From contig NZ_LCYG01000044.1 in assembly GCF_001017175.1 (NCBI RefSeq), positions 1 to 35,081 on the forward strand: 35,081 nt of DNA, in the 5' to 3' direction. Source of the stretch: Microvirga vignae. Lineage in GTDB: Bacteria; Pseudomonadota; Alphaproteobacteria; Rhizobiales; Beijerinckiaceae. Of the stretch, positions 8,834 to 16,809 are shown piece by piece (position 1 is the first letter of the stretch; each line of letters begins with the position of its first letter). The translations under genes and the position numbers were made by a program. The notes under the pieces are model-generated. The model worked only from the letters and a program-made list of their open reading frames with translations. It was not told where the DNA came from and searched no databases.

Positions 8834-9277
8834 GTCACGCCGTGGCGCTTCTCCTCTGGTTGGTTTCCCATTTGACCTGATCGTCCGACTCATCACTGCG
8901 CGCAAGAACCGGCCAATAGGACGCTATCCATGCCTCCACAGAGTCGCAGTGGAAGCAAGAACGACAAGGCCTTTGAAATTCCTCAGGAATTTCGAGCGGA
9001 GGAAACAAAAATCCGGACCAGTCTCGGCCGGTGACACAACCGCTCTCAGATTTGCTGGGAGGCCGGTTCGATGTCTTGCTCGCAGAAGGATGCACAGATG
9101 CGCTCAGCCTGGCGGGGCGCCTGCTGATGACCGTGTGTCTGTTAGGAGGACCGCCAGCGTTACTGCTGCTGTCTCCTCTGATGTGCGCTGGGAGAGCCCA
9201 GCTCTTGAACGATGCTGCGAGCACCGCACCCTCCTTGTGAGGGCAAAGCAAGAGCATTCACCGGAAGCCGATGTTCA
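8834..9277. other. spacer between the two ctRNA-like units
   Basis: About 440 bp with overlapping ORFs on both strands (for example 8835-9257 minus, 9031-9240 plus with a GTG start), none resembling a known protein or showing a good ribosome site. I saw no repC or repB remnant in it. Normal repB-repC spacers are much shorter, so this looks like inserted or duplicated material. Confidence 0.4.
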
Positions 9278-9385
9278 TTGACTACGGACTGTCGGGATGG
9301 CATAAAGTGCTTGTTCAGGACACTTGTTGCCGGCCCTCGGTAACTCCAAAGGCCTCGAAGTTCCCAGCTTCGGGGCCTTTTGCTT
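9278..9385 (+). ncRNA. putative antisense ctRNA, second unit
   Basis: This has the same plan as the unit at 8722-8826: TTGACT at 9278-9283, a 17-base spacer, CATAAA at 9301-9306, then about 40 bases and a 13-bp stem (9348-9360 with 9368-9380, loop TTCCCA) followed by TTTTGCTTTG. One stem pair is G-U in plus-strand RNA, again favouring this direction. The stems are similar in sequence (AAGGCCT-CG-AG type) while the upstream parts differ. It ends 12 bases before the stop of the converging RHH gene. It may be a second, diverged copy-control RNA or a terminator relic of a duplicated inc region. Confidence 0.55.
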
Positions 9386-9396
9386 TGCCTGATTGA

Positions 9397-9609
9397 TTAA
9401 CTGGTGAGGTTTACCTCCTTACGGACAAAAGCAGCTGCAAGAGCTGCGTGGATGGCCTCCTGCCGCGTCTTGAACTGACCCGCTAAAACAGCCTCATCAA
9501 GAGCAGCAGCGACAGCGGTGGAGACCCAGACGTTCATCTCCCGGTCTCCCCTCTCCCGCCGCAGCTTGCGGAAGCGCTTAGTCCGTTCAATCGCTCTTGT
9601 GTCCGACAT
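9397..9609 (-). CDS. small ribbon-helix-helix protein between repB and repC
   Basis: From an ATG at 9609 the 70-aa product has a basic start (TKRFRKLRRERGDRE), then MNVWVSTAVAAALDEAVLAG and QFKTRQEAIHAALAAAFV: a short strand, a helix, a turn and a helix, as in CopG/ParD-type ribbon-helix-helix DNA binders. An upstream extension to 9723 is open but lacks that character. It begins 121 bases after the repB stop, in operon orientation, and converges with the second ctRNA-like unit. A gene here is not part of the minimal repABC plan; a role in repC or partition regulation is inference. It could also be an orphan antitoxin, but no toxin is next to it. Confidence 0.55.
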   Translation of the reverse strand: MSDTRAIERTKRFRKLRRERGDREMNVWVSTAVAAALDEAVLAGQFKTRQEAIHAALAAAFVRKEVNLTS

Positions 9610-9729
9610 CACAGCCAACCATCTTCTCTCGTGCATAACGAGGAACGCACGATTCGAAGTTGCAGTGGAGTCAAAATGCAAGATTGAATCAGAATCCGAC
9701 CAGTTTCCTCTGGAAAACTTCACTTCCTG

Positions 9730-10770
9730 TTAACCGTCGGCTCTTTGGCTCTCCGATTCGAAGGCTACGAGCAGCTCTGGCAACTTGTCGAGCAGGTACT
9801 GGCCGAACGCAGGAGCAGCCTTCTCATCGATCTTCAAGACGGTGGCTGAACTCGTCCGCTCAGCGCGTGCGAATTGACGGCCTTTCGGGTCCTTGATGGT
9901 GATAGAGGCGCCTATCGCCTTAGGTGTTATGAGAGCCTTCGCGATAGCGGCAAAGCGGGCATCGCTATCGAGCGCATTGAAGCTCTCAGACGAGGCGGCG
10001 ACTTCCGCTTTCTTGATCTCAGACTTTCCTTTCAGCGCATCTGCGAGCGCCATCCACGAGCGCCGTCCGGTCTTGGAAGCGGGCCCAATTGCATCAATGA
10101 GAGCAGGCGGAATTCGCGCGACAATAGACAGCATCGTCGAGAGGTCCGTCTTGTGAACGGACAAAGCCGCTGTGATTGTTGCGCGGCTGAAACCCTTGCG
10201 TTCAAGATGGTGTGCAAAGAGCGCTCGCTCAATGAACGACAAGTCCTCTCGCTCGTTGTTTTCCTGGCCCTGAGCAATGACGAGCTCTTCGTCGCTCAGA
10301 TTACGGACGATCGCACGAACCTGGCGCCCCAGCTCCTTAACAGCCCGTAGGCGCCGGTGTCCAAATGCGACCTGATAGTAGCCATCCTTCTCCGGATGAG
10401 GCCGCACGAGAATGGGGATGAGCTGACCGTTTTCACGGATCGCCTCGACGAGACGCTGATGAGCGCCGTCTGTATTCGGAAGGCGATCAGTAACAAACGA
10501 GGGGTCGACCAACATGGGGTCAAGATCAACGACAGATTGCCCCTGCGCGAGCTTTTGCTCAATCTCCTCCGCACGCTGTGCCTTGGCCTGAAACTCATTG
10601 AGCGATTGGCCTAGGGCACCGACAGGACGCGCTGCAGGATCAGTGACAAGGCCTGGCGCATTCAACAGCGGTCGCAGACGGTTTCTCGGAGCGCGTGCTT
10701 CGGCATCACCAGCCTGCTCGACCGGAGTGTCTTCGGATGCGGTACGCGCAATCAGAATTCCTTTTCTCAT
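9730..10770 (-). CDS. repB: partition protein RepB (ParB family)
   Basis: The centromere-binding ParB-type protein of the repABC operon, 346 aa. Residues 1-40 contain the RepB leader (MRKGILIART and a RNRLRPLL segment). The ParB/Srx-like domain spans about 100-190 with GQLIPILVRP (115-124), the CTP-binding GHRRLRA (137-143) and ENNEREDLSFIERA (170-183). A helix-turn-helix follows at 194-215 (FSRATITAALSVHKTDLSTM). The C-terminal region fits the RepB family domain. The ATG overlaps the repA stop as ATGA, so translation is probably coupled, and a GGGGGAGGG ribosome site lies inside the repA end. The likely binding sites are the palindromes at 13151-14291. It appears intact. Confidence 0.95.
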   Translation of the reverse strand: MRKGILIARTASEDTPVEQAGDAEARAPRNRLRPLLNAPGLVTDPAARPVGALGQSLNEFQAKAQRAEEIEQKLAQGQSVVDLDPMLVDPSFVTDRLPNTDGAHQRLVEAIRENGQLIPILVRPHPEKDGYYQVAFGHRRLRAVKELGRQVRAIVRNLSDEELVIAQGQENNEREDLSFIERALFAHHLERKGFSRATITAALSVHKTDLSTMLSIVARIPPALIDAIGPASKTGRRSWMALADALKGKSEIKKAEVAASSESFNALDSDARFAAIAKALITPKAIGASITIKDPKGRQFARAERTSSATVLKIDEKAAPAFGQYLLDKLPELLVAFESESQRADG

Positions 10771-12032
10771 GCCGCAGCCCTCCCCCAGGCCTTATTGATG
10801 AGCGCTTCGATCTCAGCATTCACGCTCGTGACGGATTCAATGGCGCGATCGTATGTCGCGCGAGTGAACTGCTGACGGTCCACTTCAAACAGAGTTTGGT
10901 TCGTGATGCCTGCATCAGACACCGCCGTGCTCTTGAGCATCGGATGGTTGAGTACGGCCGATCCGAAGATAGAGCGCAGGAATGCAACCATCTGGTTCTG
11001 CGGCCCATCACCAGGCTCGAACCGAGTGATGAGATAGTTCATGAAGTCGAAGCTGCCTGAACCGCCGGCTTTTCCGATTTCCTCGAGGAGGTCGCCGGTC
11101 ATGATCAGGAACTGGTTCATCGACATGACGTCGAGCATCTGCGGATGCACGGTGATGATTACACCCGTTGCAGCGCTGAGTGCGGAGAGCGTTAGGTAGC
11201 CGAGCTGCGGCGGGCAGTCGATCACAACGACATCATAGAGATCCTGCACCTCTGCCAGCGCTTGGCCGATGCGTGCGAAGAAAAGAGTATCGCCAGCTTT
11301 GCGGGTCATGAGAGCGCGAGGTGTGTCATGCTCAAACTCCATGAGCTCCAGGTTGCCCGGGATAAAATGGAGATCAGGAATGTACGACGCCTGCACGATT
11401 TCCGAGATCGGCCGGCGCTCATCGTCGTATCGGAGCGCACCGTAAAGCGTTTCGTTGGATCCGACGTCCAGTTCAGGCTGAACACCGAACAGCGCCGTCA
11501 AACTTGCCTGCGGATCAAGGTCAATCGCGAGCACGCGGTAGCCGCGGAGAGCAAGATATTGGGCTAGGTGCGCCGTTGTAGTTGTTTTCCCACTGCCACC
11601 CTTGAAGTTCATTACTGAGATGACTTGCAGGTGTTCGCTGCCAGTGCGGTAAGGCAGATATCGACGCGTGCCGCGCGACCCTTGATCGAGAACCTTGCGA
11701 AGCTCGTGGATGTCCTGCACCGAATACGAACGGCGACCGTTCACAGTTACAGGGATAGGTCCCCTCCCCTCTGAAGCGACCTGGCGCAGATATCCCTCGT
11801 GAATGCCCAGCAGCTTTGCAACCTCGGAGGGGGAAAAATTGCGGATCGTCTTGTCGGACGATGGGGGAAACGAATTCCGAATATGGAGTTGCAGTTGCCG
11901 TGACAGATCAGCAGCATGAGCCTGGACGACGGTGCGAAGCTCTGTCGGCTTTGGACTTTCGGTGCTCTTTGTGCTTGGCACGCTGCTTTTCCCCTTTGCT
12001 CGCATCTGCGGAATTGAGAGCAGATTGCGCAT
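10767..12032 (-). CDS. repA: partition ATPase RepA (ParA family)
   Basis: A 421-aa ParA-type ATPase of the repABC operon that drives plasmid partition and, in this family, represses the operon with RepB. The N-terminal 120 residues hold a MerR-like winged helix (FSPSEVAKLLGIHEGYLRQV, then a VNGRRSYSVQDIHELRK wing). The deviant Walker A motif KGGSGKTTT is at about 144-152, the A' box DLDPQASLTALFG at 171, and Walker B VVVIDCPPQLGYL in the middle. I chose the ATG at 12032, with GGA just upstream; ATG 12005 has no ribosome site. It is complete, with the repB start overlapping its stop. A palindrome at 12082-12097 is a candidate operator. Confidence 0.95.
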   Translation of the reverse strand: MRNLLSIPQMRAKGKSSVPSTKSTESPKPTELRTVVQAHAADLSRQLQLHIRNSFPPSSDKTIRNFSPSEVAKLLGIHEGYLRQVASEGRGPIPVTVNGRRSYSVQDIHELRKVLDQGSRGTRRYLPYRTGSEHLQVISVMNFKGGSGKTTTTAHLAQYLALRGYRVLAIDLDPQASLTALFGVQPELDVGSNETLYGALRYDDERRPISEIVQASYIPDLHFIPGNLELMEFEHDTPRALMTRKAGDTLFFARIGQALAEVQDLYDVVVIDCPPQLGYLTLSALSAATGVIITVHPQMLDVMSMNQFLIMTGDLLEEIGKAGGSGSFDFMNYLITRFEPGDGPQNQMVAFLRSIFGSAVLNHPMLKSTAVSDAGITNQTLFEVDRQQFTRATYDRAIESVTSVNAEIEALINKAWGRAAA

Positions 12033-12081
12033 TTTTCCGCAGATGGCAAGCTACGCCGATTCGAGTAGCAGGAGCAATTCG

Positions 12082-12097
12082 TTTTGTGCTAACAAAA
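12082..12097. promoter_or_regulatory. palindrome upstream of repA, candidate operator
   Basis: TTTTGT-GCTA-ACAAAA, a 6-bp perfect inverted repeat with a 4-bp centre, about 50 bases upstream of the repA ATG. RepA proteins of this family repress their own promoter by binding such repeats. I did not find a convincing -35/-10 pair around it. Confidence 0.4.
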
Positions 12098-12218
12098 GGT
12101 TGACGTCGGAAGCGGTTGAACACGCTATGTTTGCCGGCACAAAATTCAGCGCCTGGGGTCACGCCTGTTAGAGTTTGCGATCTGTAGAATAAGCCGTGCC
12201 AGGGCAGCCCGGACGGTA

Positions 12219-12500
12219 TCAGGACGGGAGAGCAGCGCTCTCTCTGCCTTTAATTTCAGATCGCAAAGGAAGGCGGAGCTCGTCGAGGGTTGTCGGGTTT
12301 TCCAACGACTGCGATATACACGACCAGGCGTCGTTGTACAGCGGCGCCCTTGCGAGGATGCGTTCTCGGTTTCGATTGATCACAGACGACATGACACTTG
12401 TAATGAGCTCTTTCGCCTGTTCCTCTGACATCGAACTCGTCCTGCCAACCTGCGGTCGGAGGAGCTTCTGCATGAACGCAGTCATTTGTTCATCGCTCAT
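12219..12500 (-). CDS. hypothetical protein upstream of repA
   Basis: From an ATG at 12500 this ORF gives 93 aa: MSDEQMTAFMQKLLRPQVG, then SMSEEQAKELITSVMSSVIN and more amphipathic helix, with a polar end. The helical periodicity and charged residues look more protein-like than the overlapping plus-strand ORF (12196-12510). It resembles no family I recognise. There is no strong ribosome site; a TTG at 12515 is an alternative start. It points the same way as repA and ends about 190 bp before it. Confidence 0.35.
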   Translation of the reverse strand: MSDEQMTAFMQKLLRPQVGRTSSMSEEQAKELITSVMSSVINRNRERILARAPLYNDAWSCISQSLENPTTLDELRLPLRSEIKGRESAALPS

Positions 12501-12515
12501 GGTTAGCTGAACCAA

Positions 12516-13150
12516 TTGGCGGTAATCATTCCTCGCGCACCTCTTCAGTTCTCGGGGTCCCCGGCGTACAAAATCGCGATAATGATAGCCATGCCACTCA
12601 ACGAGGACAGCCTCGTCGGCCTAAGCCGGCTTTTTCCAGATGTATGGCGCTGCGAGTTAGAAGAGTTGCGGCCTTATGGTCTTCAGCGAGTCACCCCTCG
12701 TGTATCCGTCGAACAAGATCTGGACGGCTCGGTGGAAGTCTTTCGGTCGGACCACTTCGAGCGCGGCACCGATCGGGCTATGCTGCAGCGCGGTTTTGGA
12801 CTGTTCACGCGTTAGACTGACGCGCGCGCCGAGGCTGGCGTGACCTGGCCTGGGCTGAATGTTGGTGGCGCTTCGGGACGTGGCTGAATTGACGGGGCTT
12901 GGCTGGCCTGCGACCGAGACCAACGCCCTTTCCGAGAATTGCGAGTTCGATACCGACGCGTTCGCCGTCCTCTATTGTTAGCCACTGCATTCCCTCTAGC
13001 GGAGCGCTGGTGAGATAGACCACCATCCATTCATTTATTTTCGAACGCTCGAGGTATGCTCCAATCAATGCGTTTCCTCCTCCGGTCTCTCAGCTGCCGT
13101 CTGGCCCCGCGACGAACGCAGCATGGAAACCGATCTTCCCTTCTGCCTGA
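12516..13150. other. region without a confident gene
   Basis: ORFs of 60-100 codons occur on both strands (12516-12815 plus, 12657-12923 minus, 12805-13068 minus), but none has a recognisable domain or a good ribosome site. It may hold remnants of decayed plasmid genes. Confidence 0.4.
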
Positions 13151-13166
13151 ATTTGCCGCGGCAAAC
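13151..13166. promoter_or_regulatory. parS-like site 1
   Basis: ATTTGCCGCGGCAAAC: the inner 14 bases are a perfect palindrome and only the outer base departs from the GTT-N4-GC-N4-AAC form known for RepB sites of repABC plasmids. About 1.1 kb upstream of repA. Confidence 0.6.
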
Positions 13167-13725
13167 CGGCGAGCGAGGCAAGAGCACAGACTGAGGCACA
13201 TCCAGCGTCCGCCAATACGCCGGTTGAGTATCTAGCGTTCGGAATCTCATTCCCTATCCGGAGGCCGGCGAGCAGATTTCCGACCGGCTCGAAAATAGGA
13301 CTACCCCGCGCGTCTTTCCATGCATCGCTGTTCGAAACTTAATCTCATCACCCGCGGCGATCCTCCCTTTGACTTTGATGATGAGAGTTACTGAGCCTGG
13401 CCTTTGAGCGGCGGTTATCTCCGCGCTCCTGCCTACCGATGATTGTCCAGTCAGCACGGTTACGAGTACGGCACAAGAGGCTTTTGATATTTTTGGGGCT
13501 GCCGGCTTTTGCTTTTCTGCAATCGGTGGGCATCCAGCCGCAAGTGAGCAAGGTTGGTGTTTATTATAGACAAGCTAGGACCGAAAGCTGGTGGGCCTAT
13601 CTCGTGGCGTTTGCCGCAGCAAAGTCTTGGGCCTCGTCTTGCTGACGCGAGAGTATAGGTTCAGGGAGGCTATTTGAGCCTGAAAACCCCTACGGGACCA
13701 AATAGATGTTTTGATACACCATTAA

Positions 13726-13747
13726 AAAGTTTGCCGCGGCAAACTTT
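13726..13747. promoter_or_regulatory. parS-like site 2 (22-bp perfect palindrome)
   Basis: The core GTTTGCCGCGGCAAAC (13729-13744) fits the RepB site form exactly. Symmetry extends three more bases on each side (AAA and TTT) to a perfect 22-bp palindrome, the strongest of the set and the best candidate for the primary centromere. Confidence 0.75.
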
Positions 13748-13907
13748 CAGCTTCGACACCGGCGCGAGCTTGCTCGTGGCCGTTCCAAGCCTTGGGCTGC
13801 GAATCGGTCGTGAATCCCCGAATCGGCGGTCTACCAGTGGGGTTGGGCGACGAAAACCGTATCCGAACTGAAGAATCACCACCCGAGGGATGGAAAACGG
13901 CTTGAAA

Positions 13908-13925
13908 GGTTTGCCGCGGCAAACC
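13908..13925. promoter_or_regulatory. parS-like site 3 (18-bp perfect palindrome)
   Basis: The same 16-base core (13909-13924) with one more symmetrical G/C pair. It lies 180 bp from site 2. Confidence 0.75.
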
Positions 13926-14049
13926 CTCAATCAAGTCCCATTCTCATCCGTGAGGTGAGTTGCAAACCTCCCTCGTCTGGTAAACCGCATCGCCTGCAAC
14001 GCCGACCCTCTTCTCGACGAGCACAACGACCGCCGCCCAATCAACCCAA

Positions 14050-14695
14050 AAGGATGTTCCCGGTCTATGGTGGCCTGTCTCTATCACAGGTCGTTCCAAT
14101 CGACGTGCTCGTCATGGCTAGCGATACGCACCAGGGTCAAGTTGTCCGCTTAGAGTTACCGCGCACATAGAGCGGCAATTCGGCCTCTCCGTCATCCATG
14201 TGAACGGAAACCACGACTTCCACGGTTCGGACTCGCCAAAAATAGTGGTGCCTTAGTCGCAATGCAGGGCGTGCTGTTTGCCGCGGCAACACTCTGGCCC
14301 CACTTGTTTAGCAACACGATCCGAGAGGCCGCCCGATTTCCTGACTTCATCAAGATTGAAGGTGCGACCGTAGAGAGGTGGAATAATCTCCACCTAGGCC
14401 ATCTCTGCGTCTTCGAACACGCGAGGGCTGACGTCATCATCACGTATCTGAGCCATTCTCAGGTTCGGTTCACGAGGATTTTTAGCACGACGTGTTGAAC
14501 CCGTTCTTCGTGAACAACCTCGATCCGAACCGCTTTCCTAAGACTACCCTCTGGATCCATGGTCAAGTACACACTCCATTCGGCTACGTTGTGCCGGCCC
14601 GCGACGGGCACTTGATCCGGGTCCGGCGCAAACCGCTTCGGTATCCGATGACTCCACGCCGGGATCGAGGTGCAGTGAAGGTCGTCGAGATCTGA
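14050..14695 (+). pseudogene. metallophosphoesterase relic with several frameshifts
   Basis: Calcineurin-like phosphoesterase (PF00149) motifs occur in the right order in three frames. VVPIDVLVMASDTHQG (about 14088-14137) corresponds to the family DVLVLAGDIHxG metal-binding motif. GLSVIHVNGNHDFHGSD (about 14187-14233) is the GNHD motif. A helix TIREAARFPDFIKIEGAT with WNNLHLGH follows, then LNPFFVNNLDP and LWIHGQVHTPFGYVV (family: WIHGHxH), ending at KVVEI and a TGA at 14695. The usual AGD is ASD and GHxH is GQVH, so catalytic residues have changed as well as the frame. Site 4 of the parS-like series lies inside it. It is a dead gene. Confidence 0.65.
14276..14291. promoter_or_regulatory. parS-like site 4 (imperfect)
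   Basis: GTTTGCCGCGGCAACA: the 12-base centre TTGCCGCGGCAA is perfect, but the right arm departs from AAAC. It lies inside the metallophosphoesterase relic. A still weaker form, GTTGCTGCGGCAAAC, is at 14840-14854. Confidence 0.45.
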
Positions 14696-14725
14696 TAAGA
14701 TGCCAGTACCGTGTTCTAAGCGCCC

Positions 14726-14995
14726 ATGGACATTGAGCACGAGCAAGACTTGGCCGGAGAGCACAAGATCGAGTGGGACAGCCCAGAGGACCTGACTGTA
14801 TTCGACGAGTCAGAGAGGACCATAGCCGCCGAGCCCTTCGTTGCTGCGGCAAACAACATCAGCAACCACTTGATCGCTGAGATCGAGCGAACGCAGGCAC
14901 TCGGCCAGGTTCGCAAGGTGGGAGACGGCGGCTGCGATGATCTCTTCAGGGGAAAGTCGTCATATCGTTACCTTGCAGTGGCGTTGATCGTTTAG
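14726..14995 (+). CDS. hypothetical protein, acidic
   Basis: An 89-aa ORF beginning MDIEHEQDLAGEHKIEWDSP. Third codon positions are mostly G or C for the first 65 codons, as in coding DNA here, and the product is acidic and helical (AANNISNHLIAEIERTQALG). I know no family for it and see no strong ribosome site. It follows the phosphoesterase relic by 30 bases and may be the end of an old operon. Confidence 0.35.
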   Translation: MDIEHEQDLAGEHKIEWDSPEDLTVFDESERTIAAEPFVAAANNISNHLIAEIERTQALGQVRKVGDGGCDDLFRGKSSYRYLAVALIV

Positions 14996-15153
14996 CTCAC
15001 AGGACGCCACGAACAACGTCAACGGATGAACAACGGCGTTGATGTCACAAAAGCCGGCGGAGAGCCGCCATATACCGGTGAGACAAATGCCAAAGAGGCA
15101 GACCCGCAGCACTATGGGCTCGCGCCAAAGCTAAGGCACAGGGGGATATATTC

Positions 15154-15457
15154 TTATAATCTTCCCTTTTCGCGCCGCTGCTTCACCGCCGGTGCGATCC
15201 CTGCCGGCCTCGCATTGAGATGGAGATCAATGTGGGCCAAGGCGCTGATGAGTTGCCTTTGGAGCACACCATAGTCGTCCCATTCCTCGATCGGAGCTGA
15301 CTCTTCAACCCTGTCGAGAATCCAGAACGATCCGACGCAAGAACTCCGCCTGGCTCTCCTCAACACAGAGTGCCTCAAGCCGCCTCTTGGTCCTGGGTGG
15401 GACACGAACCGAGACCTTCTCTGAAAGAGGAGAGGGCCGTTCCACAAGAGCCTCCAT
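15154..15457 (-). pseudogene. small ribbon-helix-helix-like protein, frameshifted
   Basis: An ATG at 15457 opens 50 codons: MEALVERPSPLSEKVSVRVP, then PRTKRRLEALCVEESQAEFL and RRIVLDSRQG with a stop. The VSVRVPPRTKRRLEALC part looks like the strand and first helix of an RHH or mobilisation-accessory protein. In another frame the sequence continues as RVEESAPIEEWDDYG and VLQRQLISALAHIDLHLNAR to a stop at 15154, which reads as the natural C-terminal helix. I infer one protein of about 100 aa broken by a single indel near 15310. A real 50-aa protein is the alternative. Confidence 0.45.
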
Positions 15458-15533
15458 CAACAGTGGTATTACAGGCTTCTACTCTAATCCGCCGCCATCA
15501 CTTGCTGTCTACTCTTTGGGGAAGGGGAGCGAA

Positions 15534-16441
15534 TTAGGCTAGACCCAACCGTTTCGCATTATCGAGCTGCTGCTTGACCGATGAGGCATTCCATTTTGCC
15601 CCCCGCGGGGTGTTCGCTCCCGCATTTGCTGGATCTGGGCTGCGATGTCTCGGAGGGAGAGATCCGGGTCGGCCATCGCAATGCCAGCAATCAGCGTCAT
15701 GAGGCGACCATCTGGCGAGCGGGGAGGGGGACTTTTTTCGAAGCCCCGGATCGGCCATGCGCTGCGACACAAGCTCTCGGACCGCCCGGCGAAGGCGCTC
15801 CACCTTCCACTCCGGGCCACGGGCATTCAGGACGCGGACAAAGTCGTCCCATGTGTGAACTGGTCGCGTCCGTTTCACCGTCGGCATCCACTGGCCGGAC
15901 GAGGCAATGAGGGGTTCGACGTAACGCATCTCACGCGCACCAACCAGACGCCGGATGATGTCATGCCGACGCTCCCGCACACCCGGGCTCCCGAGAATCT
16001 TCCCCCCGAGCCTTGGCCGCACTCAGACCAGCCTTCGTGCGCTCGGAGATTAGCGATCGTTCCAGCTGGGCCACGGCGCCGAGGACCTGCAGCGAGAACA
16101 CGCCCTGAGGCGCCGAGGTGTCGATCGGGTCGCGCAGGGATCGAAAGTGCGCTCCGCGTTCTTCCAAGGTCTCGATGACCTCCAGAAGGTGACTCACTGA
16201 TCGGGCCAAGCGGTCGAGACGGACCACCGTTAGGATGTCTCCGGGGCGGATCTCTTTGAGAAGGCGTGCCAGGACGGGCGGGACCGGGAGGCGCCGCATC
16301 CCTGCTCTTGGTGATCACAGCGCAGCCGGCGGCCTTTAGCTCGAGCGTCTGGGCGTCTGTTGCTTGGTTTTCGGTCGAGACGCGGGCGTAGCCGACCAGG
16401 CGCTCTGGACGGGGAGGGGACGGGCCATCGCTCTGCGCCAT
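15534..16441 (-). pseudogene. serine resolvase/invertase with multiple frameshifts
   Basis: The ATG at 16441 begins MAQSDGPSPPRPERLVGYAR, then VSTENQATDAQ with the catalytic Ser of the resolvase domain. After a shift near 16300 come LLKEIRPGDILTVVRLDRLA, then RSVSHLLEVIETLEERGAHF and LGAVAQLERSLISERTKAGL, the family E helix. Another shift near 15990 leads to the C-terminal extension (TWDDFVRVLNARGPEWKVER and a basic helix), and two more are needed to read DPDLSLRDIAAQIQQMRERT and SSVKQQLDNAKRLGLA to the stop at 15534. With at least four indels it is not functional. Its ATG shares a base with the vapC stop (TGATG), so the two genes were probably once coupled. Confidence 0.7.
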
Positions 16442-16809
16442 CACGTGAGATCTGCAGACAACTGCAGCTGCATCGATGCCTCCCGCAGGCGCCGATCCCT
16501 GGTCCAGATTGTGACCCCGGGTGTAAGTTGCGCCGCCGTGAGAAGGTGGGCGTCAACATAGCCGATGCCGATGCCGTACAACTTTCTCGTCTCGATGAAT
16601 ATTAGAGCCTCATCATCCCTGGCCACAGTGGCTTGTGGGAGGCTACGCAAGGCCTCCAAGACGACACTCCGCTGGCGAAGACTGCCGAGGGCGATTTCGC
16701 CTGTGACGAACGGATGGGCCAGAACACGCCCGTTCTCCAGCAGTTCGGTCAACCCAGGATCTCCGACCCTCAAGTGATCGATCCAAACGGAGGTGTCGAC
16801 AATGATCAC
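16441..16809 (-). CDS. vapC: VapC-type PIN-domain toxin
   Basis: A 122-aa PIN-domain ribonuclease, the toxin of a type II toxin-antitoxin pair. The acidic active-site residues are in place: Asp in MIIVDTSVWIDHL, Glu in FVTGEIALGSL, Asp in GYVDAHLLTAAQL and Asp in TIWTRDRRLREA. The length is normal for VapC. The GTG/ATG region of the resolvase relic overlaps its stop, and its own ATG overlaps the vapB stop as ATGA, so translation is coupled to the antitoxin. It would stabilise the plasmid by killing or arresting cells that lose it. Target RNA specificity cannot be told. It appears intact. Confidence 0.9.
   Translation of the reverse strand: MIIVDTSVWIDHLRVGDPGLTELLENGRVLAHPFVTGEIALGSLRQRSVVLEALRSLPQATVARDDEALIFIETRKLYGIGIGYVDAHLLTAAQLTPGVTIWTRDRRLREASMQLQLSADLT

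Larger units (their letters stand above)
13167..14049. other. parS-containing intergenic region without a confident gene
   Basis: Apart from the palindromes I see no intact gene. A minus-strand ORF at 13254-13457 contains GSVTLIIKVKGRIAAGDEIKF, which resembles small hypothetical proteins of rhizobial plasmids and phages, but it lacks their full length and is probably a remnant. A weak site, GTTTGCCGCAGCAAAG (13609-13624), departs from the palindrome at two positions. Confidence 0.4.

Noticed and set aside
8757..9281. 174-aa plus-strand ORF in the repB-repC interval
   Set aside because: It begins inside the ctRNA-like unit, has no ribosome site or known domain and an irregular composition.
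13151..14291. Repeated palindromes considered as a CRISPR array or replication iterons
   Set aside because: Spacing is irregular (about 180 to 580 bp), the units are palindromic and they fit RepB sites; there are no spacers or cas genes.
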